Source: Ligustrum vulgare (taxonomy: Eukaryota; Streptophyta; Magnoliopsida; Lamiales; Oleaceae). Taken from it: a stretch of DNA of 64,000 bases. Position 1 is the first letter of the stretch. Every line of letters starts with the position of its first letter. This document shows, piece by piece, positions 39,263 to 51,592 of the stretch. Where the stretch lies: positions 40,470,497 to 40,534,496 of the forward strand of contig OY743176.1 in the NCBI GenBank assembly GCA_963555705.1. The letters are read 5' to 3'. The notes below the pieces were generated by a model. That model was not told where the DNA came from and did no database searches. It saw only the letters and a list, made by a program, of their open reading frames with translations. The translations under genes and the position numbers were made by a program.

Positions 39263-41944
39263 ACGTTTAGTCCAGATACATATTTGATGATAAACAAGAT
39301 TTAATTAAATTCATCACCCGGATAGGATATGAAATTAAATCTTGTTGTAGAATAAAAGCTTAAGTCTTGAATCTTGTCCCTCTTGAGTCGATGATGAACA
39401 ATCAATATCTTTCTCCCAAGAAGCTCTAGAATTATGTGTGTCTAGAGGTCCAATTTTGGTACAACTTTTTGGTATATATAGGTCCATTAAAACGTTTTCA
39501 CCATAGGAGGAAGGTTGTGGAGTTCAAGTTGAGAAATGAAACAAAATCTAATAGATTAGGAAGCCACGTGATCATGTGGTAGAAAGTAGAGCGAATGCGT
39601 GCAAGGAACGATATGTGATCTTCCTATTCAATGTGTAACGTCGCGACCACGTACCTTTAAAGGTCGTGATCACGTGGTTCAATTTTTGTTCTTCAATTTC
39701 AATCTTTCAATCCCTACAAGTTGCTCCTCCTCCTAAATTTCCCATAAGTCCGTCTTCTGATTGATTCAATTAACCCTTACACTTCTGTATTTCCTCAATT
39801 CCATCTTCATTCTCTTGATTTTTTCAATTAAACCCTTGAACTTCTAAATTCTTTCAATTTAGCTCCACTTTGATCATCAGTTGACTTCATTAACTTCCAC
39901 ATTTAGTCCAAATCTCCATCAAATTAATCGTTATTTGCCTCAATTGTTTCACTCTCATCTTAGGATAAAAAAACGAAATAAACACGAATACCTACTAAAT
40001 CAGTAGCTTTTATTTTTAAAATGATTTTTAATATCTAAACAAGTGTAGAAAATACACTATCAAACACACCCAAACTAGAACAATTGTTCGTCCTCGAACA
40101 AAACAAAATTTAAATATAACTTTTAAAATAAGACTCTAAAATCAAAACTTGACTGAATGGTTAACTTGATTGTCATGTGCCTCAGGTTCGTATAAAAAAT
40201 ATACTTTTAGGGGAAAAAGCCATACCACATAATAAAATAATTTGTTATTTATTCAATGCTCAACTTTTCATGTGGGTGTGAATAGTCAAAACCAAATGCC
40301 TACACATATAAAAATATACCTAACACAGTGTGACTTACAACCCATATTCCATGTTGTAAAAAATGTTCTTATTTTTTTCTTGCATGTCTCGTGTATGATC
40401 ATTTCTTTATGCTTTTGTTTGTGTGAAATCGCAAGTACACGATATCGCTAACAAGTAGTAAAAGTGGACTTTTTTGAATTCGGATTGTCGATCCCACAAA
40501 GACTATTTATTTGTTATCGATTTACTTTGATTCAAAATAATTCCTAAACTAAAGCAAAAACTAACTAAGAAAATTATTTGCGAAAAAAGACAATAAATTG
40601 AGAGATTAATGAAACAAAAAATTCCAATAACTAAGAAATAAAAAATTAAACTAAAAGAAACTAAATTAAATTATAAAAGCAAGAAATTGAATGATGAGTT
40701 TTCTTAACAATAAAGAACTATTGAGATTAACGATTCTGAAATAATATTCTAACTTAATTTCATATTTCATGTTGTTTTCTAAAATTGTATTTGATCGAAT
40801 TCACACATGTATCTAATTTACCCCTCTCGAGTTCAAATTAGGCATATTTAACTAAGTCAACCATGTATCTCTACAGTGGGTCAGAGTTCTCCTTAGCTAA
40901 ATGCATTAAAATACAAAGGATTTTCCCGAATTTTACTACATGATCTAATGGTTAACTCACCTCTCGGATTATGAAAACAATCATTAAATCATAAATTAGT
41001 GGCCAGTTAATTCAAGCATTAAAAACATAGTAAAATCAATACATGAAAACAATAAAATCCCCAACTTGAGAATTGAAATTAAAACGAGAAATATCAAATC
41101 TACATCATCAATCCCAATATTAAATTTAGCTACTCATATTCTTGAAAGCAAAAGCAATAAATAATGAAAGTAAAACTCGAAGTTTGAAGAGTTGAAACAT
41201 TAGCATCATCTCCTTTTTATCATTTTTCGAGGACTACTGTTTCTATGTATCACCTTCTTCAACAAATCCCAGTGAACTTTTGTATATCTCCAGCCAAGTC
41301 CTTCAATTGCCACCGACAGACTCTTTGAAAAATAATAATCCCAGGCGTGTCTTCTTCTCCCTTTAATCACCGCAGCCCACTACCAATTAATTCCCAGCTG
41401 CGCACCTTACTCCTTGCTAGAATTCAAGTCTGTTTGTGTGTATTTTGATACCCAGCCTATTACTTTTTATTCCCCCGCTGAACCCTCTAATTAATTCCTC
41501 CAAAATCACACAACTGACCACCTCAATTCTTGTCCCCTAGCCGCTTCTTTTTTTTTCCCCCGGCTACACACCGTGTGTATACATTCTCTCCAATCCCCTA
41601 GTTCAGCCGTGAGTCCTTGTGTATCAGTCGACTCGGCTCCTTCAACTTCTTGGACAGGGAATTTGGGTTGATACCACCTAATTAAACTCTTTAATGAAAT
41701 ATACAACCCAAAATATTTAAAAATGAAAAATACAACTTTATAATATATAAATTGTTAAAATATCTTTTCACCAAACTAGGAGAAAAAATTACAATAAACA
41801 AAATTTTGATGAAAAAATTGTGAAAACTGCCATAAAATTCGTAATGGAGATAAAATAGGGATAACCACCATCTTGAATATGGAAACAAGTAAACAACAAT
41901 TTCACTAAATGAAACGTAACTGAAAATCTATTACCTACAATTTA
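39263..41944. other. Non-coding repeat DNA
   Basis: No gene recognised. At 39,545-39,700 several ACGT-core near-palindromes occur (CCACGTGATCATGTGG; CGTGATCACG). At about 40,420-40,500 a segment reads like the non-coding end of a Gypsy element (GAAATCGCAAGTACACGATATCG). 40,031-40,342 is a dispersed repeat listed separately. Confidence 0.4.
40031..40342 (+). repeat. Dispersed repeat, copy A (partner at 61,018-61,330)
   Basis: Both copies share, in order, TACACT.ATCAAACACACCCAAACTAGAA-like sequence, a TTGTTC.TCCT.GAACAAA block, GTGTGAATAG, CAAATGC.TAC and ATACCTAACA.AGTGT. They lie in the same orientation about 21 kb apart and are diverged. Likely non-coding ends of one LTR-element family. Confidence 0.7.
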
Positions 41945-42187
41945 TCAACCATTGAATCCTGCAAAATCATATCCGAAAATCTCATAATCAATTTCAGTTG
42001 TATCTACTGCACATAATTTTCCTTCTTTGATGTGAAGATGGTATGTTACTACTGTGGTCATGTAGTAGGTGGCATTTTTATGCTGCTGAGGCTGTTCATG
42101 GTTATGGTGGTGCATCAAAAATCCTGTATTTGAAGTGACTGCAATGAAAACCTCAGATCTTGTCTCTAGCTACTGGGTATTGATAGG

Positions 42188-42816
42188 TGTTAGTGATATT
42201 GCAATAAAAATACAATAATATTACAATACTAATAATGGATATAATAATCGTAACCAATTAGGCTGAGGCGCGGATATCTCGCTCTCTTTAAGGAGATTCA
42301 AGCCCTCTGCGGTGTTGGAAAAACATCAATCACCGATGCAACAGAAATCTCTGACTTGTACCCTCCAGGATACAACAGCCCAACTTAAATGTTGTGTGAT
42401 TAAATCCTTATTTTGCACTAAAGAATTAACCCAAAGCTCTCTTACAAGAACACCCTTCTATTGGCCAAATTAAACATATATATATATATAATATGTAGAG
42501 AAATCAATTTTATTTTTTGAAATGCAACGAGTGTCTGTGTATCTCTATTGCCTAGTGCATGAATTTATAGGAACATTTTAATCATTATTATGTGAATGGA
42601 CCAATCATGAGACAACAAGTCTAGCAAAATATGTTTGAAAATAATTGGTTGTAAAATTGGTCCAACTATAATCCTCCAAATAAATGGATACGTGTGCACT
42701 AATATTTTGAAGAATTCATGTAGCAAATAATTGATCAACAACATATAAGCATGTAGGTTTAATTATGCTCCATGTAGGTTTAAGTAATTGTCACTATTTT
42801 AATAAATGTTCCAACA
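42188..42816 (-). repeat. 3' LTR of the Copia element
   Basis: 629 bp with TG...CA ends on the minus strand, followed by target duplication ATAGG on its left. It carries a (TA)n run at about 42,477. Confidence 0.92.
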
Positions 42817-43374
42817 ATCCCCCACTCATTTATTAAAATAATATATACACTTTGGCCAATAGACAAATTATTATGCATCATGATAGGTGTGACTCTGCAT
42901 TGAACCTTCACTAGTGAAACAGTAATCTTTATTCCACAGTTAGTAGTAGTCTCAGACTTGAACTATAACTGGTTAAGGGAAATAAAGAATTGCTGCTCAC
43001 ACATAATAATTAAGATGTTAATTTGAGCTTTAATAGCAAGCACTTACGGCCCTGTACTGATCCCGGTATTCATGAGTGTATTTCAAGAATATGCCCAATA
43101 TTCTCATAGAGAGCGGCCCCACTCTCGCACTCATATAGGTAAAATTTGTCAAGAGTGCACCTGTAACTGTAGCACCCCACTCATAAGAGATACAAATTTT
43201 ATTAAGAGTTTTCCAATAAAACTCAACCCTCCATCGTTACAGAATAATGCACATACACCATAGGGATGGACAAAATGAATTTGTGCATTCTACCAGCCAT
43301 CATATAATTCGTTCTTCCCATTGAACCTGGATACAGGATCTCTGGTCACCAGGTTGGGTATCCTTATACATGGC

Positions 43375-46300
43375 TCATGATAATATAGGCATTAGCCCCA
43401 TCCCCCTCGATGCATTCCAGACCCTTTCTCTTGCCAAGGCTTTGGTTAATGGATCTGCAAGATTATCACATGATTTAATGTAATTCACATTAATTATCCC
43501 ATTACTCAAATAGGATCTCACAGTACTGTGTTTTCTTCTTATAGGTCTGGATTTACCGTTATAATAACGGTTATTTACTCTACCAATGGCAGCAGTGCTG
43601 TCACAATAAACCAAAATAGGAGGTATTGGTTTTTCCCACATTGGAATTTCCTGTAATAAATCTCTTAACCAATTTGCTTCCTCACTAGCTGATGCTAAAG
43701 CAATTAGTTCAGCCTCCATAGTAGAGTTAGCAATAATGGTTTGTTTTTTAGATTTCCAACAAATAGCAGCACTTCCCAATTTGAAAATATATCCACTGGT
43801 AGATAAAGAATCTCCTGATAGAGTATTCCAATCTGCATCACAAAATCCTTCAACAACAGCAGGATATTTTTGATAAAGTAAGCCATAATTTTTGGTACCA
43901 AATAAATATCTCATTACTCGATTTATAGCATGCCAATGTTCTTTACCTGGCTTACTCGTATACCTGCTAAGTACCCCCACTGCAAATGCAATGTCTGGTC
44001 TCGTGCAATCAGTTGCATATCGCAAGCTTCCAATTATGCTAGCATATTCCTTTTGATTTATCACTTCATCTTCCCTCTCAACCGGGAATAAGTGTATACT
44101 TGAATCAAAAGGAGTAGCAACATACTTGCAATCAAAATAATTGTATTTTTTCAAGATTTTCTCAACATATTGTGATTGATCAAGAAAAATACCATCACTT
44201 GTTTTAGTAATTCGCATTCCCAAAATAAATTTAGCCTCACCAAGATCTTTCATGTCAAAATGTTTTTTGAGCATATTTTTGGCCTCATTTATAACATGAA
44301 TATTAGAGCCAAAAATCAACATATCATCAATATATAGGCTAATAATAACATGCGAATTTTCCCAAGATTTATAAAATATGCATTTATCACTCTCATTTAC
44401 TTTATACCCATTTTTAATCATGCAAGAATCAAATTTATCATGCCACTGTTTAGGAGCCTGCTTTAAGCCATAAAGGGATTTAGTCAACTTACACATTTTG
44501 CCTTCTTCACCTGGTTGTGAAAAACCTTCGGGTTGGTCCATATATATTTCTTCATCAAGATCACCATTTAAAAAAGCAGTTTTAACATCCATTTGATGAA
44601 TAATCAAATTATGAATAGCAGATATTGCAATTAGCAATCTTATGGATGTTATCCTCGTAACCGGAGAAAAGGTATCAAAAAAGTCTAAATCAATTTGTTG
44701 TTTGAAACCTTTTGCGACAAGCCTTGCTTTGTACTTGTCTATACTACCATCCGGTTTTAATTTCTTCCTAAGGACCCATTTACACCCAATAGTTTTACAA
44801 CCTGGTGGTAAATCAACCAATTTCCAAGTTTTATTTGAAATTAGTGATTCAATTTCATCATGTACAGCTTCTTTCCAGAAAACAGCATCTGGTGATGAAA
44901 AGGCTTCTTGCAAAGAAAGTGGTGTTTCTTCGATGTTATAAACCACGTAGTCAGGACCAAAATCTTTTTCAATTCTAGCTCTTTTACTCCTTCTAATTTC
45001 AGAATTTTCTTCATTTTGCAAACTTTGAGTAGAAGAGTTAGATTCTAAAAAATGTTTTTCAATTTGTTGGCCCCCACTATTTTTCGATTTAAAAAGAGAT
45101 TTTTCTTCATGAAAAATAGTATCACCAGGCTCGAAAATAATTTTATTTTCAATATCAAAAAATCTATATGCTGTACTATTTTCTGCATAACCAATAAAGG
45201 CACAAGTGTTAGCTTTAATTCCCAATTTAGGTATTTTAGGATCTGTTAACCTCACAAAGGCTAAGCATCCCCATACTCTAAGATATCCCAAATTTGGCTT
45301 ATGCCCCTTCCACACCTCAAAAGGTGTAATTTTAGTCTTTTTATGTGGCACTCTATTTAACACATGACAAGCAGTTAAAACCGCTTCACCCCAAAAACTT
45401 GAGGGTGCACCAGAATCTAATAGCATAGCATTTGTAAGATCAATCAACGTTCTATTTTTCCTTTCTGCTACACCATTAGAAGCAGGTGAATATGGTGGAG
45501 TAGTTTCATGAATTATTCCCAATGATTCAACATATGAATTAAATCCAAATGATTCATATTCTCGACCTCTATCACTTCGAATACGTTTAATTTTTCTACC
45601 GAATTGATTTTCAATTTCTAGGAGGAATTTTTTAAAATAGTCAAAAGCATCACTTTTATTTTTTAATAAATAAACATAAGTATATTTTGAACAATCATCA
45701 ATAAAAGTGATAAAATATCTATTTCCTCCACGAGTTAAAATTCCTTCAAATTCACATAAATCAGTATGAATTAATTCTAACAATTCGGTATTTCTTTCAA
45801 CACTTTTATGAGGTCGTTTTGTAATTTTCACTTGACTGCAAGTCTCACATTTTTCTAAATCTTTTTTCACATTGGGAATTAATCCTGAACTACTCATGAT
45901 TCCCACATATTTTTTATTTATATGACATAAACGAGCATGCCAAAAATTCAGTGAAGAGAGCATATAAACAGAAGTAGAAGCATCTTTATTAGCACTTACA
46001 ATGTTTAATTTGAACATCCCATCACAAGCATATCCTTTGCCAACAAAAATACCTTTTTTGGTAATCACATACTGATCAGATTCAATTGTTTGTTTGAAGC
46101 CAGCCTTATTCAGAAGATAACCCGACATCAAATTCTTTCTCATGGAAGGTGTATGTAGTACATCTTTTAATGTCAGGACTCTTCCAGAGGTGAATTTGAG
46201 TTCAACATCTCCAGTTCCAAGAACCTGTATAGTATGAGAATCTCCAAGCATTACAGTCATAGGCTCCTTAAAAGGAGTATAAGTTTTGAACCAATCTTTA

Positions 46301-47367
46301 TCATAGCAAACATGTCTGCTTGCTCCAGAATCAGCCCACCATCCTTCAGCACTTTGCACCATATAAATTTTAGTAATCATAGCAACAAATGGTTCTTCGG
46401 TAACATTAACCTGTGGAACAGGCTCACGCTTCCGGTATCTGCAATTTTTAGCAAGGTGCCCAAATTTTCCACACACAAAGCAAGTTTTGCTTTGTTTATT
46501 TTGTGAAGGATGTGATTGGTTCTTATTCCACTTGCTTGAAGTTCCCTTGTTTTGTTTATAAGGCATTTTCATATTTTTCTTATTGGGCTTCAAAACATCT
46601 TTTTTAGAATTCTGACCAGTAGGTAAATTTTCAGAAATTAAATTTACCTTCGTGGAATGTCCATTATGCTGTTCAATAAGTGCATCTTGTCCACGTGCTT
46701 CTTCTTCCACGCGAATGCGTGTGATAAGAGTTTCAAGAGACATCTCCTTCTGCTTGTGGCGCATGTTCTTTTGAAATTCCCTCCAAGATGGTGGAAGTTT
46801 GTCAATCATGCCAGCAACAATAAGATTGTCTCCAATTTTAATACCTTCAGATAAGAGCTCGGCAACTATCATTTGAAAATCTTGTGCTTGTTCCACCACA
46901 GATTTTCCATCTTCCATTTGATAGCGGAAAAATCGACTTGCTGCATATTTTTTCGTGCCCGCCTCTTCAGTATCATATTTGCTCTGCAAAGCTTTCCAAA
47001 TTTTCTTGGCAGACGAGAAAGTAGTATCATAGTAATCATAAAAATGATCAGCAAGACAATTTAAAAGATAATTCCGACAGTTATACTCATCTTTTTTGTA
47101 TTTCTCCACTTTTTCATCATGCTCAAAATATTCATCATCATCCATGCTATCAGTTTTGATTTTTCTTGGATCCTTCTCCGTGAGGACATAAGCAACTTTG
47201 AGCAGGTTGAGGTAAAAGAGGACTTTGCCTTTCCAGCGCTTAAAGTTCACGCCTTTGAAGCGAAAAGGCTTGTTGAGATCTCCTACACTTTCATTGGTCT
47301 TAGTGATATTGCAATAAAAATACAATAATATTACAATACTAATAATGGATATAATAACCATAACCAA
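43375..47367 (-). CDS. Copia gag-pol polyprotein, 1330 residues
   Basis: One uninterrupted frame. Gag (residues about 30-310) includes [20 protein letters not shown] and the CCHC knuckle [14 protein letters not shown]. Protease: [12 protein letters not shown]. Integrase: a zinc site HARLCHIN...CETC, then [23 protein letters not shown] and [10 protein letters not shown]. Reverse transcriptase: [20 protein letters not shown] through [10 protein letters not shown]. RNase [20 protein letters not shown] and [11 protein letters not shown]. The order PR-IN-RT-RH defines Ty1/Copia. The first roughly 24 codons lie in the 5' LTR, because a deletion removed the primer site and normal gag start. The enzyme regions show no lesion. 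Confidence 0.93.
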   Translation of the reverse strand: MVMVIISIISIVILLYFYCNITKTNESVGDLNKPFRFKGVNFKRWKGKVLFYLNLLKVAYVLTEKDPRKIKTDSMDDDEYFEHDEKVEKYKKDEYNCRNYLLNCLADHFYDYYDTTFSSAKKIWKALQSKYDTEEAGTKKYAASRFFRYQMEDGKSVVEQAQDFQMIVAELLSEGIKIGDNLIVAGMIDKLPPSWREFQKNMRHKQKEMSLETLITRIRVEEEARGQDALIEQHNGHSTKVNLISENLPTGQNSKKDVLKPNKKNMKMPYKQNKGTSSKWNKNQSHPSQNKQSKTCFVCGKFGHLAKNCRYRKREPVPQVNVTEEPFVAMITKIYMVQSAEGWWADSGASRHVCYDKDWFKTYTPFKEPMTVMLGDSHTIQVLGTGDVELKFTSGRVLTLKDVLHTPSMRKNLMSGYLLNKAGFKQTIESDQYVITKKGIFVGKGYACDGMFKLNIVSANKDASTSVYMLSSLNFWHARLCHINKKYVGIMSSSGLIPNVKKDLEKCETCSQVKITKRPHKSVERNTELLELIHTDLCEFEGILTRGGNRYFITFIDDCSKYTYVYLLKNKSDAFDYFKKFLLEIENQFGRKIKRIRSDRGREYESFGFNSYVESLGIIHETTPPYSPASNGVAERKNRTLIDLTNAMLLDSGAPSSFWGEAVLTACHVLNRVPHKKTKITPFEVWKGHKPNLGYLRVWGCLAFVRLTDPKIPKLGIKANTCAFIGYAENSTAYRFFDIENKIIFEPGDTIFHEEKSLFKSKNSGGQQIEKHFLESNSSTQSLQNEENSEIRRSKRARIEKDFGPDYVVYNIEETPLSLQEAFSSPDAVFWKEAVHDEIESLISNKTWKLVDLPPGCKTIGCKWVLRKKLKPDGSIDKYKARLVAKGFKQQIDLDFFDTFSPVTRITSIRLLIAISAIHNLIIHQMDVKTAFLNGDLDEEIYMDQPEGFSQPGEEGKMCKLTKSLYGLKQAPKQWHDKFDSCMIKNGYKVNESDKCIFYKSWENSHVIISLYIDDMLIFGSNIHVINEAKNMLKKHFDMKDLGEAKFILGMRITKTSDGIFLDQSQYVEKILKKYNYFDCKYVATPFDSSIHLFPVEREDEVINQKEYASIIGSLRYATDCTRPDIAFAVGVLSRYTSKPGKEHWHAINRVMRYLFGTKNYGLLYQKYPAVVEGFCDADWNTLSGDSLSTSGYIFKLGSAAICWKSKKQTIIANSTMEAELIALASASEEANWLRDLLQEIPMWEKPIPPILVYCDSTAAIGRVNNRYYNGKSRPIRRKHSTVRSYLSNGIINVNYIKSCDNLADPLTKALARERVWNASRGMGLMPILS

Positions 47368-47924
47368 TTAGGCTGAGGCGCGGATATCTCGCTCTCTTTA
47401 AGGAGATTCAAGCCCTCTGCGGTGTTGGAAAAACATCAATCACCGGTGCAACAGAAATCTCTGACTTGTACCCTCCAGGATACAACAGCCCAACTTAAAT
47501 GTTGTGTGGTTAAATCCTTATTTTGCACTAAAGAATTAACCCAAAGCTCTCTTACAAGAACACCCTTCTATTGGCCAAATTAAACATATATATATATAAT
47601 ATGTAGAGAAATCAATTTTGTTTTTTGAAATGCAACGAGTGTCTGTGTATCTCTATTGCCTAGTGCATGAATTTATAGGAACATTTTAATCATTATTATG
47701 TGAATGGACCAATCATGAGACAACAAGTCTAGCAAAATATGTTTGAAAATAATTGGTTGTAAAATTGGTCCAACTATAATCCTCCAAATAAATGGATACG
47801 TGTGCACTAATATTTTGAAGAATTCATGTAGCCAATAATTGATCAACAACATATAAGCATGTAGGTTTAATTATGCTCCATGTAGGTTTAAGTAATTGTC
47901 ACTATTTTAATAAATGTTCCAACA
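47298..47924 (-). repeat. 5' LTR of the Copia element
   Basis: 627 bp, about 99% like the 3' LTR by eye. Its inner end is altered at the junction with gag. The outer end TGTTGGAACA adjoins target duplication ATAGG. Confidence 0.92.
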
Positions 47925-48052
47925 ATAGGAAATTGGTATTTTCGAAGCTCTGAAACTACAAAGCAGATGAACCCAGAAAAAGCACCTGTGGGGAAAAGGG
48001 AATGGAAGTATCTGCAGACTGCAATGCCATCAGAGTCCAGTGAAGGGTGCAT

Positions 48053-49810
48053 GAAGACTGCTTTTTCGTTTGGGGTGTGATATTTAAGGTATTATCAATT
48101 CGCTAAGTCCATGTTCGCAGCTGAATTTCTTCATATGAAAGTATATAGCCAAATTTGCAGCTACGGATGCAGCAAAATCTTCATTCGAATAATAATTAAT
48201 TATTGATTGTTGACATTATTCTCCATGCAAATAATAATTAATTATCCTTGCATATTGAAGGATAAGCCAGTGTATAAGAAACTCTCTAATGAAACACCCA
48301 AGTTCATTGACATAATAGTTTCACAGCTACCAATAATTTCTACTTCAAAACCCTCAGATCGAAGTAGCCAAGTGGGTAGTACACTCACTACTTTCTTTAT
48401 GGTTTGCTAACTGAGTATCAGTTTCAGATGTTCCGTTTCGCGGTATCTATTTCAAATGTTTCCCTATTATTGCAACTGAAGATAGTCTTCAGACTCGATG
48501 CAAGTTCAAAATAAGTGCCAGGATTGAACCAATGTTATCATATGTCTTATTTGGTTTTCTGATGATTAAATTACAAAATATCCCTCTAAAAATCCATCTA
48601 GTAAATTGAAAGTAACTGAAATTTATTCAAGTAACAACACAAATATATTACATTCAACTGTAAAATTGAAAATACAACACGCGGATGAAAGAAATTGCAT
48701 TAACGACAAGACAACGGCTATATCAACGACTATATTAACGACAATAGGGAAACGAAAAGAAAGAAACATGGATAGATGCTACAACCAACATTCTATCACA
48801 CCCAAGCCAATTAAGAGGAGGAGTTTCTTGGCACAAACTTTCGTATCCAAACGTGTTTCCCATCTATGGAAAACTTGACCTTCTTTGTAACATCAAGAAT
48901 TTCCTCAATAAACGAGGCTTTCAATTTCAGGAACACGACTTTAGCATAAAGTGGTTGCTCATATGGCCCCACCTCCTGCATGTGGAAGGCGACTGCGCAA
49001 TTTCCAAACACCATATTATAGTAGTGCTGAACTTCTACTTCCGCCATGCCACTGGATTACCCCTAGATTAGGTTACAAACATAGTCTTGTCATCGGGTTG
49101 TACCTCGTTTATGATTTGATTGTTTATCCCGGAATGCATTCCTTCAAATTCTCAAGCTAGAGAAGTTACGGTTCATGGAATCTTGGATATGACACGACAT
49201 CATCATTTGGTTCGATTCCAATCTTTATCGCTGAATGGCATCAAATTAGGATTTGATAAAGAACGTCGAGAAGCTTTGGATAGAATCATCACCTGGTTTG
49301 ATGATAAATTTTGTCCAGCATTGGATGGCATCACAATAGAACTTTACAAAGATTGTTGTAATGTGGTTGTGGCTTTCCCCGGAAAGCCCTGCTGCTCTAG
49401 GCAAATCATCCCTGCCTTCCATATAGATATTGATTTATACATTATTGATTGAACCTGATCGGCTGTAACTAGATATCGAGTTCAAACCACAAGATTCCAT
49501 ATCGTCCCTTGCATTCTTGATTCCAAGCATACGAAGTGAAAGCCCTACTTCACCAATAAAATCGCCACTGTCTTCCTCCTCACTGTCATCACTAGAAAAT
49601 TAGTATACCCCATGAAAGGCATAAAAGCCCTTCCCATTGTGCTGTTATTAATTGACTGTAACAGTTCGTCCATCAAATTCACGAGTCAATTATTTTCTTC
49701 TTCAGCTCTCTATTAACCCAAAAAAAAAAAAAGGAACAGATTCATAAATACATATATACAAGAAACTAAATTATAAAATGAACAACTATCTGTGAAAACA
49801 TATTTCATCT
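48053..49810. other. AT-rich region with unassigned open frames
   Basis: Open frames at 48811-49047 (-, 78 codons, with HYYNMVFGNCAVAFHM) and 49120-49452 (+, 110 codons, with REALDRIITWFDDKFCPALD) look somewhat protein-like. I recognise neither, and no splice structure supports them. A minus-strand piece at about 48,250-48,400 (LPTWLLRSEGFEVEIIGSCE) may belong to the gene disrupted by the Copia element. Confidence 0.3.
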
Positions 49811-50080
49811 TTATACCCTTTTGTTGTTTTGTTTTAAGGCTTTCTTATTTTTGCTGAATTCAATATCTCTGCAAGGGTTTTGATTATCAGAGTTCCTTAT
49901 CTGCACAGAACTCATCCAATTCATTTTATCGCTATTGCTGCCAATTTCATCTTTTGGAGCCTCAACTTTTTCAGCATCACTATTTTTCTTCAATGGTAGA
50001 AATTCTTCCAATATTGGCTCCGTACTTGATTTTTGCATTGCATTAACTCCCCTTTCATTGTCGCAATTGCTGCAATGGAA
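49811..50080 (-). pseudogene. HHO/NIGT1-type GARP transcription factor fragment
   Basis: Minus-strand words AIATMKGELMQCKN (about 50,075-50,035), EPILEEFLPLKKNSD (about 50,015-49,970) and DKMNWMSSVQI (about 49,940-49,905) follow, in order, the conserved N-terminal region of HHO/HRS1 nitrate- and phosphate-response repressors. The first word is in a different frame from the rest, so a frame shift lies near 50,030. The GARP DNA-binding domain is not present nearby. This is an exon-sized broken fragment, not a working gene. Confidence 0.6.
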
Positions 50081-50639
50081 GGAATCAAAAACCCAAAAAT
50101 TAGCAAACTCATTTGTAAAACACGAAACCCCAACCCCGCAATCAAAAAATCCCAATACCCAATTTCTAAAAAACTAAGAGTTACAATCAAAACCCCAATA
50201 GAATAGAAAATTGGCTCACCATCTGTTTGATTGCATTGGCAATGGCGGGGTGTGCAGGCAGTAATTGGGCATGGTTTACCATCTGTTTGACTTTTTGGTT
50301 CAAAACGGAGGTGGTGGTATGAGATTTCACTTTGTATTATATGAAATTTCTATGATGTGTATAATGCTTCATGGCCGAGTTACAAGAATTAGATCTGAGT
50401 TAAAATTCAATATCTGAAATGCAGATGAAGTCGGCTGGTGGTGGTATGAAATTTGATTTGAATTTTGGCCGGTGGTGGAATAAAACATTAAAATTTTATT
50501 TGAATTTTGATTGTTTTTCACCATTATCTTTGGAGTGAGATTAGGAACCGGTAGCAAAATTTTCTGATGTTTAGTTATGATCCATTTTTCAATTTAAAAT
50601 ATTATATTATCTGTTAAAAAAGGTTGTAAATTACTAAAT

Positions 50640-50795
50640 AGTTTTTTAAAAAAGGGAAATAATTAAAAATGGATCCAATAACTATAATATTTAGTAAAAT
50701 AGACTTTGAAACAATAATATTGTAAAAATAGACTTTGACTCTTTAAACTTACAAAAATACCCTTATATATAGAATTTGCAATACAAACCATTAAA
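50640..50795 (+). repeat. Left flank inverted-repeat-like segment of the viral insertion
   Basis: It contains TTTAGTAAAATAGACTTTGA and CAAAAATACCCTTATA in order. The reverse complement of 60,570-60,690 holds TTTAGTAAAATAGATCCTT and CAAAATTACCCTTAATG in the same order, with a T/A/G-rich run before each. The two segments bracket the viral unit in inverted orientation. Similarity is partial and AT-rich. Confidence 0.4.
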
Positions 50796-50880
50796 GTATG
50801 GAAAGATTTCATTTAAGTCCTTAGACAATTTTGTTTACATAATTTTAAATGATTTTTGTTCGCTCATATAGCATTTTAAC

Positions 50881-50892
50881 TGGTATCAGAGC
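50881..50892 (+). promoter_or_regulatory. Viral tRNA-Met primer-binding site
   Basis: TGGTATCAGAGC is an exact match to the initiator-tRNA complement used by caulimovirids. The first ORF starts at 50,896, four bases after it. Confidence 0.92.
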
Positions 50893-50895
50893 CAT

Positions 50896-51333
50896 ATGGC
50901 AGATCTAAAAGATAAATATTATACGACAAAAAATAAAAATAAAAATATAATATATACATCAAGATTTATAATTATGCATACACTAACAATACCCGATAAT
51001 TATAAAATAGAAATTTTGAATACTTTAAGAGATTTAGATAAAGATATAAGAAGAGAAATATATGATCTAATAAATTTCGATATAATAAAAGAAGATTTTA
51101 TCATAAACGAAATATTAGATTTAATCCACAAAGATATACTAGAAGAATTATACAAAAATTATAGGAATGGATTATCATATAGGAGAATCCTTATTAATCA
51201 AATATCTAGATATAAAAACAAATTAAAAATTAGATTCCATAATAGAACAAAGAGGAAATCTATTAGACCAAATGATAGAAGAAAGAAATATAAAAAGAAA
51301 AGGATTTCTAAGACTAAAATCATTAGAAAGTAA
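50896..51333 (+). CDS. Viral ORF after the primer site (145 aa, unknown)
   Basis: It starts four bases after the primer site and is rich in Asp, Ile, Lys and Arg. The middle reads like an alpha-helical protein (IREIYDLINFDII-like). The last 45 residues are very basic (KKYKKKRISKTKIIRK). Position matches ORF1 of badna-/tungro-like genomes, but I see no diagnostic motif. Its 3' end overlaps the next ORF by 62 bases in another frame. Confidence 0.6.
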   Translation: MADLKDKYYTTKNKNKNIIYTSRFIIMHTLTIPDNYKIEILNTLRDLDKDIRREIYDLINFDIIKEDFIINEILDLIHKDILEELYKNYRNGLSYRRILINQISRYKNKLKIRFHNRTKRKSIRPNDRRKKYKKKRISKTKIIRK

Positions 51334-51592
51334 AAGAAAATACTTTAATACAATTCTAAAACAATTACCTAATATACTTATGATTATAAATAACAAAGAA
51401 AAAATCAATATGAAAAAATATGATATAACTGGAGAAATAAAATATTACAATAAAAGTTATAGAGCACAACAAAGAAAAATTATGTTAAGATCAATTGAAG
51501 AATTTTGTGAATATAATATAATGATATGTAAAGAAGTAAAATATGATACAGAATTAAGATTAGAAGTTGAGCATATCAAAGGAAAAATTTAA
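51272..51592 (+). CDS. Viral small ORF (106 aa, unknown)
   Basis: Starts at an ATG inside the previous ORF and ends in TAATG, sharing a base with the next start. Basic N-terminus and an acidic, Glu-rich C-terminus. The overlap could be genuine or the trace of an old frame shift between two halves of one protein. No family recognised. Confidence 0.5.
   Translation: MIEERNIKRKGFLRLKSLESKRKYFNTILKQLPNILMIINNKEKINMKKYDITGEIKYYNKSYRAQQRKIMLRSIEEFCEYNIMICKEVKYDTELRLEVEHIKGKI

Larger units (their letters stand above)
42188..47924 (-). mobile_element. Ty1/Copia retrotransposon, coding-intact but lacking a primer site
   Basis: LTRs lie at 42188-42816 (629 bp, 3' LTR) and 47298-47924 (627 bp, 5' LTR). 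They differ by about six bases plus one TA unit. The target duplication is ATAGG at 42183-42187 and 47925-47929. The polypurine tract (GAGTGGGGGAT on the minus strand) adjoins the 3' LTR at 42,817-42,828. The expected TGGTATCAGAGC-type primer site is missing. The 5' LTR loses its last bases (CACTAAGA in place of CACTAACA) and runs straight into gag. Confidence 0.93.
41945..48052 (-). pseudogene. Unrecognised host gene disrupted by the Copia insertion
   Basis: On the minus strand, 48052-47930 encodes MHPSLDSDGIAVCRYFHSLF and onward. After the Copia element the same frame resumes from 42,187 with SEVFIAVTSNTGFLMHHHNH and ends at TGA 41945-41947. The only break in the joined frame is a TAG 12 nt past the insertion site, which could be a mutation or the edge of a small intron. 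Composition is protein-like on both sides of an insertion marked by a target duplication, so the open frame is not element-derived. The family is not recognised. A possible further exon of the same gene lies upstream on the minus strand near 48,250-48,400. Confidence 0.45.

Noticed and set aside
44642..47328. Plus-strand ORFs within the Copia element
   Set aside because: Antisense to the intact 1330-codon polyprotein.
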